From Paludibacteraceae bacterium (GTDB taxonomy: Bacteria > Bacteroidota > Bacteroidia > Bacteroidales > Paludibacteraceae): 62,756 bases of DNA. The stretch spans positions 1-62,756 of the forward strand of contig JAFSXJ010000038.1 of assembly GCA_017444065.1 (NCBI GenBank), in the 5' to 3' direction. The translations under genes and the position numbers were made by a program. The notes beneath the pieces were generated by a model that did no database searches, had not been told where the DNA came from, and was given only the letters and a program-made list of their open reading frames with translations. Shown one piece after another: positions 8,319-15,903 of the stretch; positions within the stretch are counted from its first letter, which is position 1, and each line of letters opens with the position of its first letter.

Positions 8319-9686
8319 ATGTTAGTTAAAAGTATTTCCGGCATACGCGGCACGATAGGCGGTCGCGTAGGCGAGGGATTGAATCCCGTGGATATAGTTC
8401 GTTTTACCGCCGCTTATGCGACGCAACGCAGGCAGGCTATGCCCGATAACAACACCGTTGTAGTAGGTCGCGACGCCCGTATCAGCGGTCAGATGGTGGA
8501 TATGCTGGTCAGTGCGACGTTGAGCGGCATGGGTTGCCACGTAGTGAACATCGGTCTTGCCACCACGCCGACCACCGAACTGGCGGTTATCGGCGAGAAA
8601 GCAGCCGGAGGCATCATCCTTACTGCCAGCCACAACCCTATGCAGTGGAACGCACTGAAACTGCTGAACGAACGCGGAGAGTTCCTGTCGGACGCCGAGG
8701 GCAAAGAGGTGCTTGCCATAGCCGAAAGGGAAGATTTTACCTTCGCGGAGATTAATGCGCTTGGCGCCATCGAACACAAGGACTACCTGCCCTATCACGT
8801 GCAGAACGTGCTGAACCTTAAGCTCGTGGACGCTGATGCTATCAGGAAGGCGAACTTCACAGTGGCTGTCGATTGCGTGAATTCGGTAGGAGGCTTGGCT
8901 ATCCCTGCCATGCTGGAGGCTCTGGGTGTGAAGAATATCATCCGCCTCAACTGCACGCCTGACGGACATTTCCCGCACAACCCCGAACCTATCCCGCAGC
9001 ACCTGACACAAATCAGCGATCTGTTGCGTAGCGGTAAGGCGGATGTAGGGTTTGTGGTCGATCCGGACGTTGACCGTCTGGCAATCATCTGCGAGAACGG
9101 AGATATGTTCGGTGAGGAATATACGCTGGTGAGCGTGGCTGACTATGTGTTGCAGCACACTCCGGGTAACACGGTCAGCAACCTGTCGTCCTCTCGCGCT
9201 TTGGCGGATGTCACCAAGCGTTACGGCGGCAAGTATGAGGCTTCAGCGGTTGGCGAGGTGAACGTGACGACGCTGATGCGTAAGAACGGCGCAGTTATCG
9301 GCGGTGAAGGCAATGGCGGTGTGATCTATCCTGCCAGTCATTACGGCCGCGATGCATTGGTAGGTGTGGCGCTGTTCCTCAGTCATCTGGCGCACAGCGG
9401 CATGAAGGTGAGTGAACTGCGGAAGACCTATCCCGAGTACTGCATATCAAAGAACAGAATCGACCTGACGCCCGATATGGATGTAGATGCTCTGTTGGAG
9501 CGCATCAAGCAGAAGTATGCCAACGAACGTATCACTACGATTGATGGCGTGAAGATTGACTTTGCGGACGGTTGGGTTCATCTGCGTAAGTCTAACACCG
9601 AGCCCATCATCCGTATCTACAGTGAGGCCGCCACGGTTGAGCAGGCAGACGCGTTGGCGCAACAGATAAAAGACGCTATAGCATGA
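8319..9686 (+). CDS. glmM: Phosphoglucosamine mutase
   Basis: Converts glucosamine-6-phosphate to glucosamine-1-phosphate for UDP-GlcNAc, and so for peptidoglycan and lipid A. 455 aa. The phosphoserine loop TASHNPMQWNA is near residues 99-109, the metal-binding DPDVDRLA near 243, the sugar-specificity loop GGEGNGG near 328, and the phosphate-binding SNTEPIIRIYSEA near 424. These are all elements of the alpha-D-phosphohexomutase fold. It could also act as phosphomannomutase, but the short form and lpxB context favour GlmM. It overlaps surE by 4 nt. Confidence 0.85.
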   Translation: MLVKSISGIRGTIGGRVGEGLNPVDIVRFTAAYATQRRQAMPDNNTVVVGRDARISGQMVDMLVSATLSGMGCHVVNIGLATTPTTELAVIGEKAAGGIILTASHNPMQWNALKLLNERGEFLSDAEGKEVLAIAEREDFTFAEINALGAIEHKDYLPYHVQNVLNLKLVDADAIRKANFTVAVDCVNSVGGLAIPAMLEALGVKNIIRLNCTPDGHFPHNPEPIPQHLTQISDLLRSGKADVGFVVDPDVDRLAIICENGDMFGEEYTLVSVADYVLQHTPGNTVSNLSSSRALADVTKRYGGKYEASAVGEVNVTTLMRKNGAVIGGEGNGGVIYPASHYGRDALVGVALFLSHLAHSGMKVSELRKTYPEYCISKNRIDLTPDMDVDALLERIKQKYANERITTIDGVKIDFADGWVHLRKSNTEPIIRIYSEAATVEQADALAQQIKDAIA

Positions 9687-10429
9687 ATGTTCTGATAACA
9701 AATGATGACGGTTGGGGCACGCAAGGCATACGCACGCTGACGAGGCTGATGCTGCCTTTCGGCAAGGTGTATGTGATTGCGCCCGAAGGACCGCGCAGTG
9801 GTGCCGCGGCATGTATATCTGTACAGAAACCGATGTACCTGACCCGCATCGACGAGCCGGGTGAGGAACTGGAGCAGGCTGAAGTGTACGTAACCAACGG
9901 CACTCCTGCGGACTGCATCAAGTTAGCCATCAATGTGCTGTTCGGCGGTGATGACAGGAAGATTGACCTGCTGGTATCCGGCATCAATCACGGTTCGAAC
10001 GCCTCAATCAATGTCATCTATTCCGGCACGATGGGTGCGTGTATGGTGGCAGCCGAGCACGGTATACCGGCAATCGGATATTCGTATTGCGACCACGAGG
10101 CGGACATCGACCTTAGTGAGGCGGAGAAGTACATCCCCGAGATTACCCGTCATCTGTTGGATGAAGGGATGCCTTATGGCATTTGTTATAATGTGAACTT
10201 CCCTGTCGGTGTGATTGAGGGCGTGCAATGGACCAGGCAGTGCAAGGCACATTGGGAGAAAGAACTGGCACCGTACACCGACGAGGATGGACGGACCTAC
10301 TATCTTCTGGTTGGCAACTTCGTCAACCAAGAACCCGAAGCGGAGGATACGGACGAGTATGCCCTGGCTCACCATCGCGTCAGCATCACGCCGACAACAA
10401 TCGATACAACCGCCTACCAATTGTTATAA
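9683..10429 (+). CDS. surE: 5'/3'-nucleotidase SurE
   Basis: Metal-dependent nucleotidase that removes phosphate from nucleoside monophosphates. 248 aa. The N-terminal MNVLITNDDGWGTQGI contains the metal-binding DD pair. TNGTPADCIK is near residue 73 and the active-site SGINHGSNASINVIYSGT is near 100. Overlapping start with glmM and close spacing to the next gene and lpxB place it in an envelope-precursor operon, the usual Bacteroidales arrangement. Confidence 0.93.
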   Translation: MNVLITNDDGWGTQGIRTLTRLMLPFGKVYVIAPEGPRSGAAACISVQKPMYLTRIDEPGEELEQAEVYVTNGTPADCIKLAINVLFGGDDRKIDLLVSGINHGSNASINVIYSGTMGACMVAAEHGIPAIGYSYCDHEADIDLSEAEKYIPEITRHLLDEGMPYGICYNVNFPVGVIEGVQWTRQCKAHWEKELAPYTDEDGRTYYLLVGNFVNQEPEAEDTDEYALAHHRVSITPTTIDTTAYQLL

Positions 10430-10432
10430 GGT

Positions 10433-10720
10433 ATGAACGTGCAGAAGTGGGATTCGTTTTGGCTCGGAGTGGTGATAGGTTTGTTTCTTCCGGCACTGTT
10501 CTGCCTTGCCTATGCGCATACGATAGGCTTGCAGCACCTGTGGCAGGAAGGAATGTATGAGGCTCTCAAGCCTGTCATAGGACGAATGCTGCTGTTGGGT
10601 ACTTTCGCCAACATGGCATTGATGTTCCTGCTGTACGAACTCAATGTGTGGCGACTGGCCAAGGGTGTGCTGGTGGCAATTATTCCCTATATGGCGGCCG
10701 GAATCATCCTTTTGGGATAA
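10433..10720 (+). CDS. Small membrane protein of unknown function
   Basis: 95 aa with three likely membrane segments (about residues 10-32, 50-67 and 74-95) and no signal peptide cleavage site. No family recognised. It lies 3 bp after surE and 35 bp before lpxB; a small membrane gene at this position is common in Bacteroidales, which suggests a conserved accessory role near lipid A synthesis, but nothing in the sequence shows it. Confidence 0.65.
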   Translation: MNVQKWDSFWLGVVIGLFLPALFCLAYAHTIGLQHLWQEGMYEALKPVIGRMLLLGTFANMALMFLLYELNVWRLAKGVLVAIIPYMAAGIILLG

Positions 10721-10755
10721 CCTATATGATTTATGGCCTTTGACTGTTGACGGAC

Positions 10756-11901
10756 ATGAAATACTTCCTCATAGCCGGTGAAGCCTCGGGTGACATGCAT
10801 GCCGCCCGACTGATTGCGGCATTGCAACAATGCGATGCTGATGCTGTGTTTGCAGGTCTGGGAGGCGACAAAATGCAAGCCGCCGGTTGCCGCATCTATC
10901 AGCACTACAGGAAGATGGCATATATGGGATACGTGGCGGTTCTTGCGCATCTGGGAGACATACGCCATAATATCCGTATTGCCGAACAGGCCATGCTCAG
11001 CGAGCGACCTGACGAACTCATACTGATTGATTATCCGAACTTCAATCTGCATATGGCAGCATTCTGCCGCAAACATCTGCCGGATACGAAAATAACCTAT
11101 TATATCCCGCCGAAAATATGGGCATGGAAACGCTGGCGCGTGCATAAGATAGGCAAGTATTGTCACCGCATACTGGGTATATTTCCGTTCGAGCCGGAGT
11201 TCTACGCCCAATACGGTTATTCCTGTACATACGTAGGCAATCCCACCGCTGAAGGGATAGCAGATTATAAGAAGTCAAAAGCAGGAAGTCAGAAGTCAGA
11301 GGTCAGTCCGTATGTTGTGCTGCTTCCCGGCAGTCGCAAGCACGAGATAGAGAACTGTCTGCCGAAGATGCTTGCGGGTGCCGAAGATGCTATACGCGAA
11401 GTGCCGGCTATCCGCCGGATTGTTGTGACGCATGCTCCGGGCATTGAGCCAGAACTGTACGAGCGTCTTTGTGCCGGTCATCCTCTGGTTACGCTTACTA
11501 CCGACACTTACGATGCTGTCCGACACGCCAAGGCGGCAGTGGTTAACTCCGGTACGGCAACGCTCGAGACGGCTCTGCTCGGCTGTCCGCAAGTGGCAGT
11601 CTATCATCTGGCGGGAGGAGTGCTGTTGGACTTTATGCGCCTGCTGGTGTTGCGAATACCGCACTTTACTCTGGTGAACATCCTGGCCAAGCGTGAAGTG
11701 ATTGTCGAGATGTTAGGACGCCACTTCACACCTCATACTCTTTGCAATGAACTGCATCGGCTTCTGACGGATGAACATTATGCGGCACGAATGTGCGAAG
11801 GTTACGCAGAGATACAACAGTTATTAGGTTCCTCATCCGCATCACGAACAGCGGCGGAGATATTGTGCAACAACGAACATTCTAAACCTAAAAAGATATG
11901 A
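10756..11901 (+). CDS. lpxB: Lipid-A-disaccharide synthase
   Basis: Joins UDP-diacylglucosamine and lipid X to form the lipid A disaccharide. 381 aa GT-B glycosyltransferase. It starts MKYFLIAGEASGDMHAA with the family motif GEASGD. IWAWKRWRVHKI and GIFPFEPEFY lie near residues 123-150, and NSGTATLE near 266. A TTG nine bases earlier also opens the frame, but the ATG at 10756 fits the family. At about residues 172-184 the protein carries a Lys/Ser-rich stretch encoded by a short AGTCAGA-type tandem repeat that looks like an intergenic repeat inserted in the gene. Confidence 0.9.
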   Translation: MKYFLIAGEASGDMHAARLIAALQQCDADAVFAGLGGDKMQAAGCRIYQHYRKMAYMGYVAVLAHLGDIRHNIRIAEQAMLSERPDELILIDYPNFNLHMAAFCRKHLPDTKITYYIPPKIWAWKRWRVHKIGKYCHRILGIFPFEPEFYAQYGYSCTYVGNPTAEGIADYKKSKAGSQKSEVSPYVVLLPGSRKHEIENCLPKMLAGAEDAIREVPAIRRIVVTHAPGIEPELYERLCAGHPLVTLTTDTYDAVRHAKAAVVNSGTATLETALLGCPQVAVYHLAGGVLLDFMRLLVLRIPHFTLVNILAKREVIVEMLGRHFTPHTLCNELHRLLTDEHYAARMCEGYAEIQQLLGSSSASRTAAEILCNNEHSKPKKI

Positions 11902-12257
11902 AACACTTCCGCATACTGCGCGTTTTGCTCATACTATTATGTCTGGTCTCTGTGTCGGCAAATGCGCAAAAGGTATATTCCGCCGATCATGAATATCAGG
12001 CAGAGGTCAAGGTGTATGTAGTTGACCACGAATATCAGGCTGACTTGTTGGTATACAAGGAGAACCATGAATACCAGGCTAAGGGGAATGAGGGAAAGTG
12101 GTTTTTCGTGAATCAAGACTATCAGGCGGATGTCAAGATTTATTTCGTTGACCACGAATACCAGGCGGACCTAACGATATACTTCGTCAGCAACGAATAT
12201 CAGGCTGGCTGGCGAAACAAACAGAAAAGACATTTGCTGTATGGAACAAAGAAGTGA
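11898..12257 (+). CDS. DUF6150-type repeat protein, secreted
   Basis: 119 aa with a Sec signal peptide ending SANAQ (about residue 24). The mature part is made of six degenerate units of about 13-17 residues built on the pattern KVYxVDHEYQADL; four of the six contain HEYQA. This matches the repeat style of DUF6150, a small Bacteroidota secreted family of unknown function. It overlaps lpxB by 4 nt, and its stop lies inside a terminator hairpin shared with the convergent SIMPL gene. Confidence 0.75.
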   Translation: MKHFRILRVLLILLCLVSVSANAQKVYSADHEYQAEVKVYVVDHEYQADLLVYKENHEYQAKGNEGKWFFVNQDYQADVKIYFVDHEYQADLTIYFVSNEYQAGWRNKQKRHLLYGTKK

Positions 12258-12277
12258 CCCAATGAGGTCACTTCTTT
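12248..12277. terminator. Bidirectional terminator between DUF6150 and SIMPL genes
   Basis: Perfect 12-bp stem (AAAGAAGTGACC with GGTCACTTCTTT) and a 6-nt loop, with A's on one side and T's on the other. It contains the DUF6150 stop and lies 2 bp from the end of the convergent gene, so it can serve both strands. Confidence 0.85.
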
Positions 12278-12278
12278 C

Positions 12279-12965
12279 TTACTTCAGGTAGTACGATACG
12301 GTCGTTACGACACGTACGTGCTTGATCCACGGCTGGTAATTGTCCGACTCAACGGAGAACTGTCCTTGGTTGGCGTGCTGTATACTGCCAAGGCGGCATT
12401 GTGCATCTTCGGCGAACTTCTGAGCCACCTGACGGGCATTCTGCGTAGCTTCTTGCACCATCTCAGGCTTGAGGTCTGTCAGACCATTGTATTGGAAGTC
12501 CGTGTTCCAGTCATACGCCTGGAGGATGAAGCCTTTACGCAACAGTTCACTCTGACAACCAAGGTTGGCCTTCACGCGTTCCACATCGGGCGTGGAGATG
12601 ATAAGTGACGTGCGGAGTGTATAGTGGAACTCCGGACGGGCACCGTAATAACTCGACCAGTTGTCGTCAATCGAGATGTTTCCGCGAGCCAGTTCGCTCT
12701 CTTTGAACCCTTTGTCAAGAAAGAACGCCTTTGCAGTCTTCTCAATACGCGCCATATCGTCGTACAGCGCACTGATGTCGTTACCGCGTACGCAGAAGTC
12801 CAACGGCCATACGACAAAGTCCGCCTGTACGTCACGCGTGGAAAGTCCTTTCACCGACACCACACGGTCCTTTGAGGCAATCTGATGGATACCGCAATAC
12901 ACAAACAGTCCTGCCAACGCTAAACCGATGGCCAGAATAATGGAAGATAAGATGGGTTTATTCAT
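12279..12965 (-). CDS. SIMPL domain (DUF541) protein
   Basis: 228 aa. One N-terminal hydrophobic segment (about residues 7-25) serves as signal anchor. The SIMPL/DUF541 domain follows: VVSVKGLSTRDVQADFVVWPLDF, a helix ending in F-x-x-KGFKESE, a central strand YTLRTSLIISTPDVERV, and a C-terminal conserved NARQVAQKFAEDA. SIMPL proteins are periplasmic, with poorly known roles. It is 12 bp downstream of the NlpC/P60 gene on the same strand and is likely cotranscribed. Confidence 0.82.
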   Translation of the reverse strand: MNKPILSSIILAIGLALAGLFVYCGIHQIASKDRVVSVKGLSTRDVQADFVVWPLDFCVRGNDISALYDDMARIEKTAKAFFLDKGFKESELARGNISIDDNWSSYYGARPEFHYTLRTSLIISTPDVERVKANLGCQSELLRKGFILQAYDWNTDFQYNGLTDLKPEMVQEATQNARQVAQKFAEDAQCRLGSIQHANQGQFSVESDNYQPWIKHVRVVTTVSYYLK

Positions 12966-12977
12966 AGTAATCGTGTT

Positions 12978-13805
12978 TTACATTCTTCGAATAGCAGCAA
13001 GATGATGCGTGTAGCCTTGGCGCTCCGTGCTCAATATGCCTCGCTCGTCAATATGCTCAATCTTCACGCGCCCTGAGCAATGAATGACACGCTCTGCATC
13101 CAACAGCAATCCCACATGCGTGATACGTGTGTCGTTTGCACAATTGTGAGGCAGCGAACCGTCGCAGTTGGGATCGGCGTGGTCAAAGAAAACGAGATCG
13201 CCCGCTTGCGCATGGTTGAGGCTCTTAACCTCCTCGCCGCACTTGACCTGCTGCGAGGCGTTGCGGGGCAGGTTGATGCCGAACAGGCTCATTACTGTCT
13301 GCGTCATGCCTGAGCAGTCCAGGCCCATGGCGTTCTTGCCGCCCCATAGATAGGGTGTGTTCAGCAGAAATCGCATCACCTGCATCAGCGTTGACTGGTT
13401 GAGTGGCAACGGTTGCTCGGCTACGGCTGCACTGTCGATACGGAATGTTACGCCTAACACCTCGAACTGCCCGTTCTTGTAGTTAGGCAGCCGTGTGCCC
13501 AAGGTCAGGGGAATCGTCTGCTGGTTGTTTTCGCTTACGGCATAGGTCATAGGGAATTTAACCCGCGCAGTACCGGAGGCTAATGCAGCAGTATGGGTAG
13601 CATGCTCCTCGTCGGACATCGGACTGAGCATGATTGCATCGACATACCCTTCTTCGCCGTCTGCCTCGTTGCGGATTTTGTACCATCTGGGCAGTGTTTC
13701 CGTTATCTGGCACACCTCGCCGAATAGCAGTTGCGTCTCTTGCTCTGCGCCCTCGCGCGGCTCTAGACGAACCGGCACTACGCTATGTAATACTATTGCG
13801 TACAT
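12978..13805 (-). CDS. NlpC/P60 family cell-wall peptidase with SH3 domain
   Basis: 275 aa. An N-terminal bacterial SH3-like domain (IVLHSVVPVRLEP) is followed by an NlpC/P60 domain with catalytic Cys in LDCSGMT (about residue 180) and His in THVGLLL. The family cleaves gamma-D-Glu-diamino acid bonds in murein peptides. I chose the ATG at 13805 because it opens directly on the SH3 domain and leaves a 23-bp gap to nadB. An ATG at 13835 would add 10 residues and overlap nadB. No clear signal peptide, so it may act on imported murein fragments. Confidence 0.85.
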   Translation of the reverse strand: MYAIVLHSVVPVRLEPREGAEQETQLLFGEVCQITETLPRWYKIRNEADGEEGYVDAIMLSPMSDEEHATHTAALASGTARVKFPMTYAVSENNQQTIPLTLGTRLPNYKNGQFEVLGVTFRIDSAAVAEQPLPLNQSTLMQVMRFLLNTPYLWGGKNAMGLDCSGMTQTVMSLFGINLPRNASQQVKCGEEVKSLNHAQAGDLVFFDHADPNCDGSLPHNCANDTRITHVGLLLDAERVIHCSGRVKIEHIDERGILSTERQGYTHHLAAIRRM

Positions 13806-13828
13806 ACTTACTAAGAAAGTTGAACAAC

Positions 13829-15430
13829 TTACCATACTTCGTTGGTGTTTCCGTTAGGGTTATGCGGATAGTCAATCGTATAGTGCAATCCTCGGCTCTC
13901 CTTGCGCTCCAAGGCATGACGGGTAATCAGATAGCCCACATTGATCATGTTTCTCAGTTCGCAGATGTCTTTTGTAGGTTTGACGCGCTTGAACAGGTCT
14001 TCCGTCTCTTCGTATAGAAGGTCTAATCGTTCCCATGCACGGCGCAGACGTAGGTCGGAGCGCACGATACCTACATAGGTGGACATAATCTGTCCGACCT
14101 CCTTCATATCTTGTGAGATGAGCACCTGCTCTTCGTTACTCATTGTGCCTTCGTCGTTCCAGTCAGGCACACGCCCGTTGAAGTCGTATTGCTCAATCAT
14201 GCTCAGGCTGTGTCGGGCAGCTGCATCGGCATAAACAACCGCTTCGATGAGCGAATTGCTGGCCAGACGGTTCCCGCCATGCAGACCGGTGCAACTGCAT
14301 TCGCCTACTGCGTAAAGCCTGTTGATGGTTGACTGACCGTCCAAATCAACCTTGATACCGCCGCACATATAGTGGGCACATGGTGCAACGGGGATATAAT
14401 CCTTCGTAATATCAATACCTATACTCAGGCACTTGGCGTAGATGTTCGGGAAATGATGCTTGGTTTCTTCTGCATCTTTATGGGTCACATCAAGGCAAAC
14501 ATGGTCAATTCCGTGAATCTTCATCTCGTTGTCGATGGCACGCGCCACGATATCTCGGGGAGCAAGCGACAGACGCGCATCATATTTTTGCATAAACTCC
14601 TCGCCGTTAGGCAGGCGAAGAACACCACCGTATCCGCGCATGGCTTCGGTTATGAGATATGCCGGATGGGTCTCGCTCGGGTTATACAATGCCGTCGGGT
14701 GGAATTGTACGAACTCCATGTCTTTGATTACACCTTTCGCACGGTGAACCATCGCTATCCCGTCACCGGTGGCAATGTTCGGATTGGTAGTTGTTGCATA
14801 TACTGCGCCCGTACCACCGGTAGCCATCAGCGTGATACGACTCAGGTAGGTGTCAATCTTCCCTGTTTGCGGATCAATGATATAGGCACCGTAACACTCT
14901 TTGTCAGGTGTACGGTGTGTCACACGCATGCCCAGGTGGTGTTGGGTGATTATCTCCACGGCAAAATGGTTTTCCAGCACGTCAATCCACGGGTTGTTCC
15001 TTACCGCAGCCATCAGTCCGCGTTGAATTTCCGCGCCGGTGTCATCTGCGTGGTGGAGAATGCGAAACTCCGAGTGTCCGCCTTCACGATGTAGATCGTA
15101 TTGCCCTTCGGCATTTTTGTCGAAGTTCACGCCCCATTGCACCAGTTCTTGTATCTGTTCCGGTGCACGACGCACGACTTGTTCTACTGCCGCAGGGTCA
15201 CTAATCCAGTCACCGGCAACCATCGTGTCGTGGATGTGTTTCTCAAAATCATCAACCAGAAGATTCGTTACGGAGGCAATACCGCCTTGCGCCTTGGCGG
15301 TGTTCGCCTCGTCAAGGGTGGTCTTGCAGCACAGGGCAATCTTGTACTTCTGCGCGCGGGCAACCTTCAGGGCGAAACTCATGCCGGCTACTCCGCCGCC
15401 GATTATCAGAAAATCGTATTTATGTGTCAT
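13829..15430 (-). CDS. nadB: L-aspartate oxidase
   Basis: FAD enzyme that oxidises L-aspartate to iminoaspartate, the first step of de novo NAD synthesis. 533 aa. The FAD-binding GGGVAGMSFAL is near the N-terminus. The motif GGTGAVYATTTNPNIATGDG is near residue 210, followed by EFVQFHPTAL and HYMCGGIKVD. It belongs to the succinate dehydrogenase/fumarate reductase flavoprotein fold; the length and lack of sdh partners favour NadB. A TTG six bases upstream opens the frame, but ATG at 15430 is preferred. nadA and nadC are not in the window. Confidence 0.92.
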   Translation of the reverse strand: MTHKYDFLIIGGGVAGMSFALKVARAQKYKIALCCKTTLDEANTAKAQGGIASVTNLLVDDFEKHIHDTMVAGDWISDPAAVEQVVRRAPEQIQELVQWGVNFDKNAEGQYDLHREGGHSEFRILHHADDTGAEIQRGLMAAVRNNPWIDVLENHFAVEIITQHHLGMRVTHRTPDKECYGAYIIDPQTGKIDTYLSRITLMATGGTGAVYATTTNPNIATGDGIAMVHRAKGVIKDMEFVQFHPTALYNPSETHPAYLITEAMRGYGGVLRLPNGEEFMQKYDARLSLAPRDIVARAIDNEMKIHGIDHVCLDVTHKDAEETKHHFPNIYAKCLSIGIDITKDYIPVAPCAHYMCGGIKVDLDGQSTINRLYAVGECSCTGLHGGNRLASNSLIEAVVYADAAARHSLSMIEQYDFNGRVPDWNDEGTMSNEEQVLISQDMKEVGQIMSTYVGIVRSDLRLRRAWERLDLLYEETEDLFKRVKPTKDICELRNMINVGYLITRHALERKESRGLHYTIDYPHNPNGNTNEVW

Positions 15431-15433
15431 AAG

Positions 15434-15464
15434 CAAAAAAAGGTAAGCCGATACGGCTTACCCT
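15434..15464 (-). terminator. Terminator after gcvH, abutting nadB start
   Basis: Stem GGTAAGCCG/CGGCTTACC (15442-15450 and 15454-15462) with a 3-nt loop, followed on the minus strand by seven T's (15435-15441). It lies downstream of gcvH and ends 4 bp before the nadB ATG. Confidence 0.8.
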
Positions 15465-15482
15465 TTGTTATACATGTTGCTG

Positions 15483-15860
15483 TTATTGCAGGCTTGCTTC
15501 GTAGGCGGCAGCGTCCATCAGGTTGTTGAGTTCACTCGGGGCTGACAGGCGAACGCGTATCATCCAGCCGGCTCCGTACGGGTCATTGTTCACCAGTTCG
15601 GGATGATCCTCAAGTTCAGCATTCAGTTCCAGCACCTCGCCGCTGGCGGGCATGTTCAGGTCGGAAACGGTCTTTACAGCTTCAACCGAACCGAACACTT
15701 CACCTTGAGCAACTTGCTCACCTATTGTCGGTACATCAACGAAAACAATTTCGCCTAATTCCGATTGTGCATAATCAGTGATGCCTACATAAGCTTCGTC
15801 ACCCTCAACGCGAATCCACTCGTGCTCCGAGGTGTAACGCACTGTATCAGGAAAATTCAT
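15483..15860 (-). CDS. gcvH: Glycine cleavage system H protein
   Basis: 125 aa lipoyl carrier that shuttles the aminomethyl group between P, T and L proteins of the glycine cleavage system. The lipoylation lysine is K63 in VEAVKTVSD. The N-terminal VRYTSEHEW and C-terminal [11 protein letters not shown] blocks are diagnostic. It lies 43 bp downstream of gldJ on the same strand and is followed by a strong terminator. The other gcv genes are not in this window. Confidence 0.95.
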   Translation of the reverse strand: MNFPDTVRYTSEHEWIRVEGDEAYVGITDYAQSELGEIVFVDVPTIGEQVAQGEVFGSVEAVKTVSDLNMPASGEVLELNAELEDHPELVNNDPYGAGWMIRVRLSAPSELNNLMDAAAYEASLQ

Positions 15861-15903
15861 ATCGCTATTTTGTTTTTATATGTATTGTTCGCGCACGCGT
15901 GCG

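Noticed and set aside
10747..10755. TTG start for lpxB
   Set aside because: The ATG at 10756 begins the conserved N-terminus exactly.
15892..15903. Palindrome CGCACGCGTGCG after gldJ as a terminator
   Set aside because: It has no T run and gcvH follows closely, so read-through is more likely; kept only as a note.
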